Part shown: piece by piece, positions 25,695-34,220 of the stretch
How the letters are laid out: every line of letters begins with the position of its first letter
How positions within the stretch are numbered: the first letter of the stretch is position 1
The notes under the pieces: generated by a model
Database searches by the model: none
What the model was told of the DNA's origin: nothing
What the model saw: the letters and a program-made list of their open reading frames with translations, nothing else
NCBI RefSeq assembly: GCF_003001905.1
Contig: NZ_PVNE01000005.1
Coordinates: forward strand, 84,174 to 148,173
Source: Planifilum fimeticola
GTDB taxonomy: Bacteria > Bacillota > Bacilli > Thermoactinomycetales > DSM-44946
Length of the DNA: 64,000 bases
Direction: 5' to 3'
Translations under genes and position numbers: made by a program

Positions 25695-25725
25695 AAAAAA
25701 GAACCGTCTCCCGTGGAAACGGTTC
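25695..25725 (-). terminator. Terminator of the DUF378 gene
   Basis: GAACCGT and ACGGTTC flank an 11-base loop; on the minus strand TTTTTT follows. Confidence 0.85.
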
Positions 25726-25754
25726 TTCTGTTCCAGCCTTCGCAACTCCCAGGG

Positions 25755-25982
25755 TTACTGATCGCCTCCGGCATCCCCGGCGGGCACGCGATCTTCAAAC
25801 AAAAACTTGATCGCGTAAATACCGGCCAACCCCACCAGAGCATAAATGATTCGGCTGATCATGGAGGATTCACGCGTCGCGTCTCCCCCGAAAATCGCCG
25901 AAACCAGATCCCATTGAAACAAACCCACCAACAACCAATTGAGTGCTCCGATAATCACCAGTAGCAGAGCCAATCGACGCAT
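25755..25982 (-). CDS. DUF378 family small membrane protein (YuzA-like)
   Basis: 75 residues with two membrane segments: LALLLVIIGALNWLLVGLF (residues 4-22) and IIYALVGLAGIYAIKFLF (45-62), separated by a short polar loop. ALNWLLVGLF is characteristic of DUF378. Function unknown. It stands alone with its own terminator; AAAGGGGGTTGC precedes ATG 25982. Confidence 0.85.
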   Translation of the reverse strand: MRRLALLLVIIGALNWLLVGLFQWDLVSAIFGGDATRESSMISRIIYALVGLAGIYAIKFLFEDRVPAGDAGGDQ

Positions 25983-26061
25983 CTTGCAACCCCCTTTTTG
26001 GTGGTTCGCCCATAGTATGTCAACCCCCGGGAGGATTTATACGGAAACAGGCAATAAAGGA

Positions 26062-26086
26062 GGAGCGACGCCCTTCGCGCCGCTCC
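26062..26086 (-). terminator. Probable terminator of ispG
   Basis: GGAGCG...CGCTCC with an internal GCGC...; on the minus strand TCCTTTATT follows, a weak T-run. Confidence 0.6.
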
Positions 26087-26095
26087 CGGAACCAA

Positions 26096-27190
26096 TCAAG
26101 CTTTCTGCTCGACAGACTGCTTGTGGCGATACTCTTCCGCCAGCTTGTCGATTTCCTTCTTCAGTTCCTCGACCATTTTCTCCTCGGGGATTTTTCGGAC
26201 AATCTTGCCGTGTCTGAACAGCAGACCCTCACCGCGGGCGCCGGCGATTCCGATATCCGCCTCCCTGGCCTCGCCGGGACCATTGACGGCGCAGCCGAGA
26301 ACCGAAACCTTGATCGGCGCTTTGATATTGGCGATGTACTCTTCGATTTCGTTGGCAATGCTGATCAAGTCGATTTCGATGCGCCCGCAGGTCGGACAGG
26401 CGATCAGGGTGGCGGCGTTGGCCGCCAAGCCGAAGGCCTTCAAAAGTTCCCTGGCCACCTTCACTTCTTCCACCGGATCGGCGCTCAGGGAGATACGGAT
26501 GGTGGAGCCGATCCCCTGGGCCAGAAGCGCTCCGAGGCCGGCGGCACTTTTCACCGTCCCGGAAAACAGGGTACCGGATTCGGTGATGCCCAGATGGAGG
26601 GGGTACCGAAAAGCGGCGGCCGCCTTTCGATAGGCTTCAATGGCCAGCCGGACATCGGAGGCTTTCAGGGAGACTACAATATCTGTGAAATCGAGATCCT
26701 CAAGAATGCCGATATGGTACAGGGCGCTCTCCACCATGCCGTCCGCCGTCGGATAGCCGTATTTTTCCAAAATCCGCTTTTCCAAGGATCCAGCATTCAC
26801 GCCGATGCGGATGGGAATCCCCCTCTCCTTGGCCGCCTTCACCACCGCTTCCACCTTATCCCGGCGCCCGATATTCCCCGGATTGATGCGGATTTTATCG
26901 ATCCCGCCCTCGATCGCCTTGAGAGCCAGGCGGTAGTCAAAATGAATGTCCGCCACCAACGGGACCGAAATTTCCTTCTTGATGGACGGGATGGCTTCGG
27001 CGGCGCGCATGTCCGGAACGGCCACCCGGACAATCTGACAGCCCGCCTCTTCCAGCCGGCGGATCTGCTCCACCGTGGCCTTCACGTCGTGGGTTTTGGT
27101 GGTGGTCATACTCTGAATGACCACCTGATCGTTGCCGCCGATCTGGATGTTTCCCACTTTCACCGGCCGCGTTTCCCTGCGATGAAACAT
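26096..27190 (-). CDS. ispG: 4-hydroxy-3-methylbut-2-en-1-yl diphosphate synthase
   Basis: Iron-sulfur enzyme of the MEP isoprenoid pathway, converting MEcPP to HMBPP. 364 residues. [13 protein letters not shown] at the N-terminus, the TIM-barrel run [15 protein letters not shown], and the 4Fe-4S cysteines in IACPTCGR (about residues 267-270) and [12 protein letters not shown] (about 302). The length is that of the short bacterial form. AAAGGGGCGAATGATTTC precedes ATG 27190, and an extended -10 (TGTTATACT, 27333-27338 minus strand) lies about 145 bases upstream. No other MEP gene is in the window. Confidence 0.95.
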   Translation of the reverse strand: MFHRRETRPVKVGNIQIGGNDQVVIQSMTTTKTHDVKATVEQIRRLEEAGCQIVRVAVPDMRAAEAIPSIKKEISVPLVADIHFDYRLALKAIEGGIDKIRINPGNIGRRDKVEAVVKAAKERGIPIRIGVNAGSLEKRILEKYGYPTADGMVESALYHIGILEDLDFTDIVVSLKASDVRLAIEAYRKAAAAFRYPLHLGITESGTLFSGTVKSAAGLGALLAQGIGSTIRISLSADPVEEVKVARELLKAFGLAANAATLIACPTCGRIEIDLISIANEIEEYIANIKAPIKVSVLGCAVNGPGEAREADIGIAGARGEGLLFRHGKIVRKIPEEKMVEELKKEIDKLAEEYRHKQSVEQKA

Positions 27191-27505
27191 GAAATCATTC
27201 GCCCCTTTAAATGGGAAAGTCGGTTAAACATATTATAGCATTCGGACCGGAGGTTGGCCGATCCCCGAACCGCCCATTCAGGGGCGGGGTGCGAGATCAG
27301 AAAGACCACCGATCCGATAGCCTGTTCATCCAAGTATAACACAATTTTCACCGAAAAAGTTCTCGGACCCCGGCAGTGTTTATCGGTTCCGCCGATTGAA
27401 CCGGCTGCACGGCGCAGGAATGAAAAATCCCGCGCCTTTTGAGGCCCCTCATCAAACAACCGAATAGCCGTGACAAGAAAGCACCCCAGGAAAGCAATGC
27501 CTTTC
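27191..27505. other. Intergenic region upstream of ispG
   Basis: 315 bases. It contains the candidate ispG promoter (minus strand TGTTATACT, 27333-27341) and a GC-rich inverted repeat near 27405-27440 (GGCGC...GCGCC) downstream of the 334-residue gene, without a clear T-run. No gene seen. Confidence 0.5.
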
Positions 27506-28510
27506 TTATCCGACAAACTCCCTCAGCACAAAATCCTTTCGCAATTCCTGATCCATTTTCATGCGCAGAAGATCTTTCGTGCCGTAAAAATCGGAATACC
27601 CCTCTTTCACATTGCAAATCGACCATTCGATAAAATTCTCCAGTTCATCATAAATCTGTTCGCAACTCTCCTGCATGCGGACAAAACGGAGCGGCAATTC
27701 AGCGGATGAGTGGATCCGGTGTTCCAGCAAATCCCGGAGCACAAACAAACGATATCCAACTTCTTCTTCGTCCGTCCCCTCTTCAGCAGAAGCTTTGACC
27801 TCCCGAAACAACTCCCGGAACGTGATGCCCAGGTATTGCATCCCGGTGAATGTCCAATGGATGGTTCCGGTACTGACTCCATTTGCCTCCCAGCGGGGAT
27901 CCCAAAGGATTTGTCTGAAGCGGTCTCTTTCCGAATCGCCATAAAGAGCCAACCCCAACACAAGGCCGCCGTTGCAATCCGTCGAAGCCCAATGGGTTCC
28001 CCAATGATAAAGCAAATCCGGCAGTTCCGGATCCGGGATTTTGCTGGCGAGAAGCGGATGGAACTCCGGGAAAAGGTGTTGATTTTTATATTTAAGGATT
28101 TTCTCACGAATCATCGCTTCATAACCGGAACAGGAAAAGTGGAGCAATGCCACGCATTCGTCACTGTTCAAACACTGTTCGTGTCGCAAACGGTGATAAA
28201 GGACTTCTTCTACGGGCTGATAACCCATATGCGCGAGGGTCGTGAAAACATCCCCGACAAACTCCTCTTTGACACGATGATTTTCAATGCATTGGACAAA
28301 AAGCCGTTCCGCTGTCTTTTCGCCGCCGATCTTTCGAAGGGTTGATAACAGCTGAAAAGCATCCGGATACATCAAGTAAAGATCCAGGAGAGCTTCCGCG
28401 TCTTCCTCGCCGCCAAAATCCTCTATGAACGACAAATACACCTCCACCCGAGGGCCATCAGGTCGTTTATATCGGCAGCAGTCAAGTAGATCCTTGGTAA
28501 CTTTAAGCAT
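27506..28510 (-). CDS. Unknown 334-residue helical-repeat-like protein
   Basis: From MLKVTKDLLDCCRY to FVLREFVG; acidic, Leu-rich, with repeated short helices (LFVQCIENHRVKEEFVGDVFTTL; ECVALLHFSCSGYEAMIREKILKY) suggesting an alpha-solenoid. A short segment rich in Gly and Trp (YHWGTHWASTDCNGGLVLGLALYG, given in part) breaks the repeats. No signal peptide or membrane segment. GGGAGG lies only 4 bases before ATG 28510. I recognise no family; position next to yqzE/aroK gives no clue. It could be an immunity- or scaffold-type protein, but that is speculation. Confidence 0.65.
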   Translation of the reverse strand: MLKVTKDLLDCCRYKRPDGPRVEVYLSFIEDFGGEEDAEALLDLYLMYPDAFQLLSTLRKIGGEKTAERLFVQCIENHRVKEEFVGDVFTTLAHMGYQPVEEVLYHRLRHEQCLNSDECVALLHFSCSGYEAMIREKILKYKNQHLFPEFHPLLASKIPDPELPDLLYHWGTHWASTDCNGGLVLGLALYGDSERDRFRQILWDPRWEANGVSTGTIHWTFTGMQYLGITFRELFREVKASAEEGTDEEEVGYRLFVLRDLLEHRIHSSAELPLRFVRMQESCEQIYDELENFIEWSICNVKEGYSDFYGTKDLLRMKMDQELRKDFVLREFVG

Positions 28511-28875
28511 ACATCCTCCCGTATGGATTCCCTTGATTTTTTTGGGCCGCCCTCCCAACGCTTCGCAGAACGTGCCCCGTTGCAAGTCCACCTTGGGAAT
28601 CGTCCCTTTAAATATACAAAAAAAGACCCGATGGAAAGCACGCTTCCACCAAGGTCGTTTCGCCCATATCATTATCCATTTTTGCGGGAAATCGGGAACG
28701 GTCGCATCGGCTCGCGCCGACACACCACAAGCCGAGTTGAGCCGAACCCGCATGGGAATCCGGGGAAATGACCTCCCCGGATTCTTCCTCCCGGCGACGA
28801 CCGGCACGGACAAAGGACGTTCCGCTTTGGATCCGTACCGTGAACGGCACACTTCGTTACGTTTTCGGCCTTTCT
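28511..28875. other. Intergenic region upstream of the 334-residue gene
   Basis: 365 bases. On the minus strand a TATATT after a T-run (about 28612-28625) may be the promoter of the downstream gene. A hairpin AATCCGGGGA/TTCCCCGGATT (about 28757-28783) may terminate the upstream aroK-yqzE transcript. No coding frame is convincing. Confidence 0.45.
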
Positions 28876-29022
28876 TCATTGCTTACGAACGTAGGCGATC
28901 AAGGCGACATCTTCGCCGATCATCTGATTCAATTTTTGCTCGGCTTCGGTGATTTGCCGGATCACCTCCGGGTGGTCCCGCAAATCCACCAGCTTGTAAT
29001 TCCGCGAACGGTCACTCTCCAT
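28876..29022 (-). CDS. Small hypothetical protein (48 residues)
   Basis: MESDRSRNYKLVDLRDHPEV followed by an amphipathic helix (IRQITEAEQKLNQMIG) and EDVALIAYVRKQ. The codon pattern is clean, and the ATG directly follows the TAA of the yqzE-like gene, with GAGGAG 10 bases upstream inside that gene. It is probably the third cistron of aroK-yqzE-this gene. No family recognised. Confidence 0.65.
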   Translation of the reverse strand: MESDRSRNYKLVDLRDHPEVIRQITEAEQKLNQMIGEDVALIAYVRKQ

Positions 29023-29214
29023 TTACGATCGGCTCCTCAATCGGGATTTTTGTTTGTCGACGGCCATTTTCATGGAAAGGGGAATTAAGCCGAACCAGCG
29101 TGTCGCCCAGGGCTCCTTCCGGACGTTTCTCTCCTTTTTCCTTTCCTCCCGGGGGGTCTCCATAAACCAGACCAACCGCTCCAGGAGATACGTGATCCAA
29201 TCCTTGAACGACAC
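29023..29214 (-). CDS. yqzE: YqzE-like small protein
   Basis: 63 residues: MSFKDWITYLLERLVWFMETPREERK, then WATRWFGLIPLSMKMA. The pattern YV/WITxxxxxxVxYxxTPxxxRK...RWFGxIP matches B. subtilis YqzE, whose gene neighbours comG and aroK. GTG 29214 is used; GGGGGG lies 8 bases upstream. Function unknown. It follows aroK by 18 bases. Confidence 0.75.
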   Translation of the reverse strand: MSFKDWITYLLERLVWFMETPREERKKERNVRKEPWATRWFGLIPLSMKMAVDKQKSRLRSRS

Positions 29215-29232
29215 ATGATCACCCCCCAGCAC

Positions 29233-29775
29233 TTAGGATGGACGGGACCGGTCCGGTTTAAACGCCTCGTTTTCGGCCAACCGGCAGATTTTATCCACCA
29301 CCTCCGCCACCGTCATCCCGGTGGTGTCCACCCGAACGTGGGCAAAATCGTATAGCCCTCTTCGTTCATTGAGAAGGCGTGAAACGCGCTGCCTGACATC
29401 CCCCAGCAGGAGGGGCCGATCCGCAGTGCCGGCCAATCGCCGGAGGATCTCCTCCTCACTCGCGTGCAGGGCGACCACCCATCCGGTCTCCTTCATCAAC
29501 CGCACGTTCTCAGGGCGGAGCACAACCCCCCCACCCGTCGTCACCACACCCGGGGTTCCATCCAACACCTGTTTGAGCACCTGGCTTTCCAGATCGCGAA
29601 ACCCCTCCTCCCCGAACTCCCGAAACAGTTCGGAAATCCTTTTTCCCGTTTTTCTCTCTATTTCCTGATCCGTGTCCGTCAAGGGAAGCTTGAGGCGGTC
29701 GGCCAGGGCCTTTCCGACCGTCGTCTTGCCCGTCCCCATGAAGCCGATCAGGATGATAAGATTCCGTTGCCGCAT
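29233..29775 (-). CDS. aroK: Shikimate kinase
   Basis: Phosphorylates shikimate with ATP in the chorismate pathway. 180 residues. Walker A GFMGTGKTTVG (residues 11-21), substrate-binding DTDQEIERKTGKRI (Asp and Arg) and TTGGGVVLRPENVR, with the lid RPLLLGDVRQRV. ATG 29775 follows GGAGGGAAAGGG. It leads the short operon with yqzE and the 48-residue gene. Confidence 0.93.
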   Translation of the reverse strand: MRQRNLIILIGFMGTGKTTVGKALADRLKLPLTDTDQEIERKTGKRISELFREFGEEGFRDLESQVLKQVLDGTPGVVTTGGGVVLRPENVRLMKETGWVVALHASEEEILRRLAGTADRPLLLGDVRQRVSRLLNERRGLYDFAHVRVDTTGMTVAEVVDKICRLAENEAFKPDRSRPS

Positions 29776-30083
29776 CCCTTTCCCTCCTGTGACGGCTTTC
29801 TTCAGGTTGTGGTGGATTATATCACAAAACCGGAAATGGAAAAGGGGCGTAACCCTGGGCTGTCGGAAACAACACAAAACATCCGGAGGAGCCATTTTCC
29901 GACTCCTCCATGCCGCAGGGATTGCCCGACGAAAAAAGCCTCCTTTGCGGGCGATTGGCAGTCTCGGTCCTGTAACCTTCCCCTTTGACCGGCTGATCCG
30001 GCCTGTGCTAAGGTGATAACACCGGATGGGGTCAAGCCGGCCTCTCCACGAATGCAGCCCAGAAGATAAAGGAGGCACTCGCC
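29776..30083. other. Divergent region between aroK and thiM
   Basis: About 308 bases. It contains a hairpin GGAGGAG...CTCCTCC (29884-29910) and, on the plus strand, TTGACC at about 29986 with TAAGGT 18 bases later, a weak promoter for thiM. A TPP riboswitch was looked for and not found. Confidence 0.5.
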
Positions 30084-30893
30084 TTGGATTGGAAATTGTG
30101 GGACCGTATCGCCGAAGTCCATCCCCTCATTCATCAGCTCACCAATGTGGTCACCGTGAACGACTGCGCCAACATCACCCTGGCCTGCGGGGCAAGTCCG
30201 GTGATGGCGGATGCGCCGGAGGAGGCGGCGGAAATGGCCGCCGCGAGCGATGCCGTCGTCATCAACATCGGAACCCTCCGGCAAGATCAGCTGGAAGCGA
30301 TGGCACAGGCCGGTGAATCGGCCAACAAACAGGGCGTTCCGGTGGTGCTGGATCCAGTGGGTGCCGGGGCCACCCGCCTGCGCCTGCAGGCCGTCGATCG
30401 GCTGTTGAAACGGGTGAGATTCAGCGTCATAAGGGGCAATTCTTCAGAAATCGGAACCCTTTGCGGTCAGCGCAGCGGTCGGGGCGTCGATGCAAACTTG
30501 GAAGATCTGGATTCCCATCTTTCCTCCTTCCGGAGCCTCGCCAAAAATCTTCAGACGGTCATCGCCATGAGCGGCCCCGTCGATTACGTGACCGACGGAG
30601 AGCGGGAAGCCTACGTGGAAAACGGCACGCCTCTGTTGACCCGGGTCACCGGCACCGGTTGCATGCTCACCGCCGTGATCGGATGCTGCCTGGGAGCGGG
30701 AATCGAACCCTTCCACGCCGCGATCCTCTCCCTGGCGGCGGTGGGAATCGCCGGGGAGATGGCGGAGGCATCCCTTTCGGAAACGGAAGGCATCGGCACA
30801 TTCCGCATTCGCTTTTTCGACGAGATGTTTCGCATGAACAGCAAAACCCTTGAACAGGCAGGAAAAGTGAAACTCCTGGAAAAATCCGTGTGA
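30084..30893 (+). CDS. thiM: Hydroxyethylthiazole kinase
   Basis: Salvage enzyme phosphorylating 4-methyl-5-(2-hydroxyethyl)thiazole for thiamine synthesis. 269 residues. Family signatures: VHPLIHQLTNVVTVNDCAN at the N-terminus, GASPVMADAPEE, VVLDPVGAGATRLR, NSSEIGTLCG and the anion-hole segment TRVTGTGCMLTAV with the catalytic Cys at about residue 194. TTG 30084 follows AAAGGAGG by 8 bases; no ATG is available. Monocistronic, lying between aroK and the comG operon. Confidence 0.93.
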   Translation: MDWKLWDRIAEVHPLIHQLTNVVTVNDCANITLACGASPVMADAPEEAAEMAAASDAVVINIGTLRQDQLEAMAQAGESANKQGVPVVLDPVGAGATRLRLQAVDRLLKRVRFSVIRGNSSEIGTLCGQRSGRGVDANLEDLDSHLSSFRSLAKNLQTVIAMSGPVDYVTDGEREAYVENGTPLLTRVTGTGCMLTAVIGCCLGAGIEPFHAAILSLAAVGIAGEMAEASLSETEGIGTFRIRFFDEMFRMNSKTLEQAGKVKLLEKSV

Positions 30894-31153
30894 AATAATT
30901 AGTCCTATCAACGGATGAAGGGGGCGTGCCGCTTCGTTTTGCAAAGGCAAAGGCATTCCCCCTTCTTGGAACCTTGCCTCCCTTTCTTCTCCATCGGCCG
31001 GGTTGCGGAACCCCTCCGACAAAAAGGAATTGTTTGCCGGTTTTGGTTGCATCACAAAAACAGCGGATCACCGAAAGGGCAACCCGCTATACTCAAAACC
31101 GATCGAGTACAAGCTGCGTTGTTTTTTTGTCAGTTGGGATGCAGATTCGCCTC
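30894..31153. other. Intergenic region between thiM and comGG (3' ends)
   Basis: 260 bases between two convergent genes. I see no strong terminator for either, and no convincing gene. Confidence 0.4.
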
Positions 31154-31543
31154 CTATCTCTCCCATCGTTTCACTTCCAACGTTTCCGGGTCCAGTTCCA
31201 CCCGGATGGTTTGTTTCACAACGGAGGTGCGACCGACGGAGCGCAAGCGGATACCATCGGACGCCCTCCCTTCGACGACGGTGCGCACGCGGATTCCGTC
31301 CCAGGTCATCGTCATGGCTCCCGTCCATTCCGGATCTTCCCGGATCCGTGTCTGAACCACGGCAATTCCCGCTTCCGCCGCGTACTGAGCCCGAAGCATT
31401 TCCCAATCCAGGAATTGATGGCGCCGGTGATTGACCGCGTGCAGAGCTCCCGCGGCGATCAGGAGAAAGACCAGTAAAGTGACCGCCAGGACCAGGGGTA
31501 AGGCCGCTCCCCGTTCATCCGTCCGAAATCCCTCATGCCTCAT
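31154..31543 (-). CDS. comGG: Competence minor pilin-type protein ComGG
   Basis: 129 residues. N-terminal hydrophobic helix ALPLVLAVTLLVFLLIAAG (about 14-32) after a short basic leader, then AQYAAEAGIAVVQ as in PilX/ComGG-type minor pilins. It lacks the classical GFTLxE cleavage motif, as expected for ComGG. ATG 31543 overlaps the comGF stop (ATGA). Last gene of the comG operon; it takes part in the competence pseudopilus. Confidence 0.78.
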   Translation of the reverse strand: MRHEGFRTDERGAALPLVLAVTLLVFLLIAAGALHAVNHRRHQFLDWEMLRAQYAAEAGIAVVQTRIREDPEWTGAMTMTWDGIRVRTVVEGRASDGIRLRSVGRTSVVKQTIRVELDPETLEVKRWER

Positions 31544-32004
31544 CGGTTTTTCACCCGGCCCCGGACATAGGTTTTGACGTTCAGGTCGGCGTACCAGTTT
31601 TGCAGTCCGAGATCCAGCCAAACCCCGTGTTTATCCGGATAAAAACCCGCAAAATAAACTTCCTGAAGCAGTACGGTGGTTCCAGAAAAGCGGGTTTCTC
31701 CCGGCTTTCGCACGCTGCGGATCACCCGCCGGCGATCATGTTTGTAACGGATGGTCTCCCCGGTCGGCAAATCAAACAGAAGCCATCCTTCCGGGGAAAG
31801 TCGAAAATGGGATCCCCGGCGAAGTTCATCCCGGACATCGGAAACAAAGGCGCTCGCTTCCTCCTGCAATTGCTGCCGGCCGATTCCCTCTTTCATCTCC
31901 GCTTCCACCATGTGACCCAGGGAAAACACGACCGGAACGAGCAGGACCACCAGGCTGAGGGCAACGGCCAACTCCACGTAGGTAAAACCCTGTTCCCCCG
32001 TCAC
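31540..32004 (-). CDS. comGF: Competence pseudopilin ComGF
   Basis: 154 residues. The prepilin motif QGFTYVELAVALSLVVLLVPVVF sits at the N-terminus, and a C-terminal beta region contains TGETIRYKHDRRRVIR. GTG 32004 overlaps the comGE stop (GTGA), giving a very short 5-residue leader before the prepilin peptidase cleavage site; this start keeps the expected length. Coupled in the comG operon. Confidence 0.8.
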   Translation of the reverse strand: MTGEQGFTYVELAVALSLVVLLVPVVFSLGHMVEAEMKEGIGRQQLQEEASAFVSDVRDELRRGSHFRLSPEGWLLFDLPTGETIRYKHDRRRVIRSVRKPGETRFSGTTVLLQEVYFAGFYPDKHGVWLDLGLQNWYADLNVKTYVRGRVKNR

Positions 32005-32372
32005 GGGACAAATTGCAGACCTCTTAACCGCATCTCCCTGTCGATTCCCTGCGCATCCTTCCATGCCACCATCACGTCCGTACGCAACAAGTGTCCCCGA
32101 AACTCTTTTTTCCAAGCAATCCGGTAAACGGTTCCCTTCGCGGCTTCACCCCGGCGTTCCTCCGCCCCGCGGGTTGAATGGAGATCGGGATCCCGCTGGA
32201 GGCGTTCCATCCTCTCCTGCAAGAAGAGCTGCGCTTCGAACCGCTGGCTAGCTAGATGCTGAGCTCCCCGCCACTCCATAAAAACGGGAATGGCCACCGC
32301 CGTAATCACCCCGAGTACCATCAGGGCGGTCAGGATTTCAACCAGGGTAAATCCCCTCTCATCCCGCGTCAT
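32001..32372 (-). CDS. comGE: Competence pseudopilin ComGE
   Basis: 123 residues. MTRDERGFTLVEILTALMVLG is a textbook type-IV-pilin-like leader with Glu at +5; a helical stretch (FLQERMERLQRDPDL) and a short beta domain follow. ATG 32372 overlaps the comGD stop (TGATG). Minor pseudopilin assembling with ComGC, D, F and G. Confidence 0.82.
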   Translation of the reverse strand: MTRDERGFTLVEILTALMVLGVITAVAIPVFMEWRGAQHLASQRFEAQLFLQERMERLQRDPDLHSTRGAEERRGEAAKGTVYRIAWKKEFRGHLLRTDVMVAWKDAQGIDREMRLRGLQFVP

Positions 32373-32827
32373 CAGGGATCCACCTCCACCCGGGGGCGAC
32401 CGGAGGCGACCTGAATCACCACGCGTCCCACCCTTTTTCCATCCCGCTCCAACCACACGGTGCCTCCCCGGACCTGACCCGAAGGGCGGAAAAGGATTCT
32501 TCCCGACGGGTAATTGCTCGTCAGACGGTAACGGGGCCGCACGGAAGCGCGTCGGATCGCCTTTCCTCCCCGGACCACTCTGTATCCGCCTCCGGAGGGA
32601 TCGATGCGGAGTTCCGTCACCGCCTCCCGGCTTTCCGCCTCCCGCTGAGCCAATCGGATGTCGGAAGCCAAAGAATCCAGCGTGAGCTTTCGCTCCAGCC
32701 GCTCGCCGATCTGATGGAAGGAGGGGGCGGCCAAAGCCGCCAGCAGCCCGATTAGGCTCACGGTCAGAACCAGTTCAAGCAGCGTCCATCCGCCTTCGTC
32801 TCTGCTCCTTCGGTCATCCATCCCCAT
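32372..32827 (-). CDS. comGD: Competence pseudopilin ComGD
   Basis: 151 residues. The prepilin-like segment DEGGWTLLELVLTVSLIGLL has Trp in place of Phe after the Gly-Gly cleavage region; then LASDIRLAQREAESREAV and a GspH-like beta domain. It overlaps comGC by 14 bases; ATG 32827 or ATG 32821 may start it. Function as for other pseudopilins. Confidence 0.82.
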   Translation of the reverse strand: MGMDDRRSRDEGGWTLLELVLTVSLIGLLAALAAPSFHQIGERLERKLTLDSLASDIRLAQREAESREAVTELRIDPSGGGYRVVRGGKAIRRASVRPRYRLTSNYPSGRILFRPSGQVRGGTVWLERDGKRVGRVVIQVASGRPRVEVDP

Positions 32828-33155
32828 GGACGGTGCAATTCACCCTCTTTTCCTCGGATGCTTCCGGCCGAATCCGGTACGTCCCCTTTGCCGGGCAGGC
32901 GGGTTCGGTCCGCAAGAATCCCTTCTGCCTCAGTTCGGCGACGCCTTTGGGGTACCTGCCGACTTCCAAGAAGAAATTGTCCGCCTGGGCGCCGATCAAC
33001 CGGCGATTGGCCGCACAGGCCTTCTCCTGTGCCGTTTCACCCGCCGCTTTCAGATTGGGCAAAGCGATTGCCACAATCACCCCGATGATGAACAAGACCA
33101 CGAGCATCTCGATCAATGTGAGCCCCCGCTGATCGCGGAGCACACCTTTGTCCAC
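32814..33155 (-). CDS. comGC: Major competence pseudopilin ComGC
   Basis: 113 residues. QRGLTLIEMLVVLFIIGVIVAIALPNL is the prepilin signal and helix (shown by its key residues), followed by AQADNFFLEVGRYPKGVAELRQKGFL, typical of ComGC. GTG 33155 follows GGAGG by 8 bases. Main subunit of the transformation pseudopilus. Confidence 0.88.
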   Translation of the reverse strand: MDKGVLRDQRGLTLIEMLVVLFIIGVIVAIALPNLKAAGETAQEKACAANRRLIGAQADNFFLEVGRYPKGVAELRQKGFLRTEPACPAKGTYRIRPEASEEKRVNCTVHGDG

Positions 33156-33179
33156 CTCTTTATCCTCCTTTCCTTCCTC

Positions 33180-34220
33180 TCATAGGGCCCTGGTCAGCTG
33201 CAACATCGGCAGGAACAGGGCGATGACGGTCACGGCGATCAGCACGCCGATCAGAAAGATCAGCACCGGTTCCAGACTGTGGGTAAGCTTTCGGGAACGC
33301 TCCCGGATCACGTTCTCCATCGCCCGGGCAAGGGTGAGCAGAGACTGGTCCAAACGGCCCGTTTCCTCGCCCAGGGCAATCCAATGAGGCACCGCCGGCA
33401 GAAACAATCCGCCTCCTTCGGCGGCCAGGGAGCGGTTGAAGGACTCCCCCGCCAACAGCCGCGCCCGGATCCGACCGATCCCTTCCGCCAGAGAGGGCCA
33501 GGGCGCAAGAGACCGCATGGTCTCAAGGGCGGTGAGAAGCGGAATGCCCGCCCGGAGCAGCGCCCCCAGCTGAACCGCCAAATAGTGCGTAAAACGATAC
33601 AAAAAATAATGGCGAACACCGGGAAACCGATACAGCCAACGCGTCCATTTCCACCGCTTCTCCGGCGGCAGCCGGCGCACGAGAAGAGCCGCCGCCGCAA
33701 TCATCGCCGCCACGCAAAGGATCGCTGTGAACCCGTTTCGAAGCAATCCGTAAAATCCGAGAAGCAACCGGGTGAACAGCGGAAGCTCCATCCCCATCGA
33801 CGCGTACAATTCGGAAAACCGGGGAATCACGGCGGTCACCAAGAACACAAAAGCCAGGATCACGAGAATCAACACCACGGCCGGATACATGAGGGCCTGT
33901 CCCAGGTCCCTGAGGAACTCCCCTTTCTCCCGGTAATAGCTTTCGCCCTGTCGCAGGCCAAACACATACTCTCCGTGTTCCTCCGCCGCCCGGATGAACG
34001 ATACGTACAGGGACGGAAATCCTTCCGACCGTAGGGATTCCGACAGGCTGACCCCCGCCTCCAGGGATTGACAGATCCGTTCCGCCTCGCCCGGGGTGAG
34101 AATCCGCTGCTGACCGAGCAGGTGAAGGCTGGGAATCAGCGGAAACCCGCTGTCGAGCAGAATCGCCAGTTGCTGGCTGAAAAGAACCAACCGTTCGTGG
34201 GACCAACGCCTTCTAGACAA
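33180..34220 (-). CDS. comGB: Competence pilus inner-membrane platform protein ComGB
   Basis: 346 residues, type II secretion F family. Two GspF domains: the first with ILLDSGFPLIPSLHLL, the second with ALLRAGIPLLTALETM, and three membrane segments (about 125-145, 168-190, 317-340). TTG 34220 lies inside the 3' end of comGA (8-base overlap) directly after GGAGGGGA. It anchors the ATPase ComGA to the pseudopilus. Confidence 0.9.
   Translation of the reverse strand: MSRRRWSHERLVLFSQQLAILLDSGFPLIPSLHLLGQQRILTPGEAERICQSLEAGVSLSESLRSEGFPSLYVSFIRAAEEHGEYVFGLRQGESYYREKGEFLRDLGQALMYPAVVLILVILAFVFLVTAVIPRFSELYASMGMELPLFTRLLLGFYGLLRNGFTAILCVAAMIAAAALLVRRLPPEKRWKWTRWLYRFPGVRHYFLYRFTHYLAVQLGALLRAGIPLLTALETMRSLAPWPSLAEGIGRIRARLLAGESFNRSLAAEGGGLFLPAVPHWIALGEETGRLDQSLLTLARAMENVIRERSRKLTHSLEPVLIFLIGVLIAVTVIALFLPMLQLTRAL

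Noticed and set aside
29776..30083. TPP riboswitch upstream of thiM
   Set aside because: The conserved CUGAGA and the paired sensor-helix segments are missing; only a short CTGATCCGG resembles part of it.
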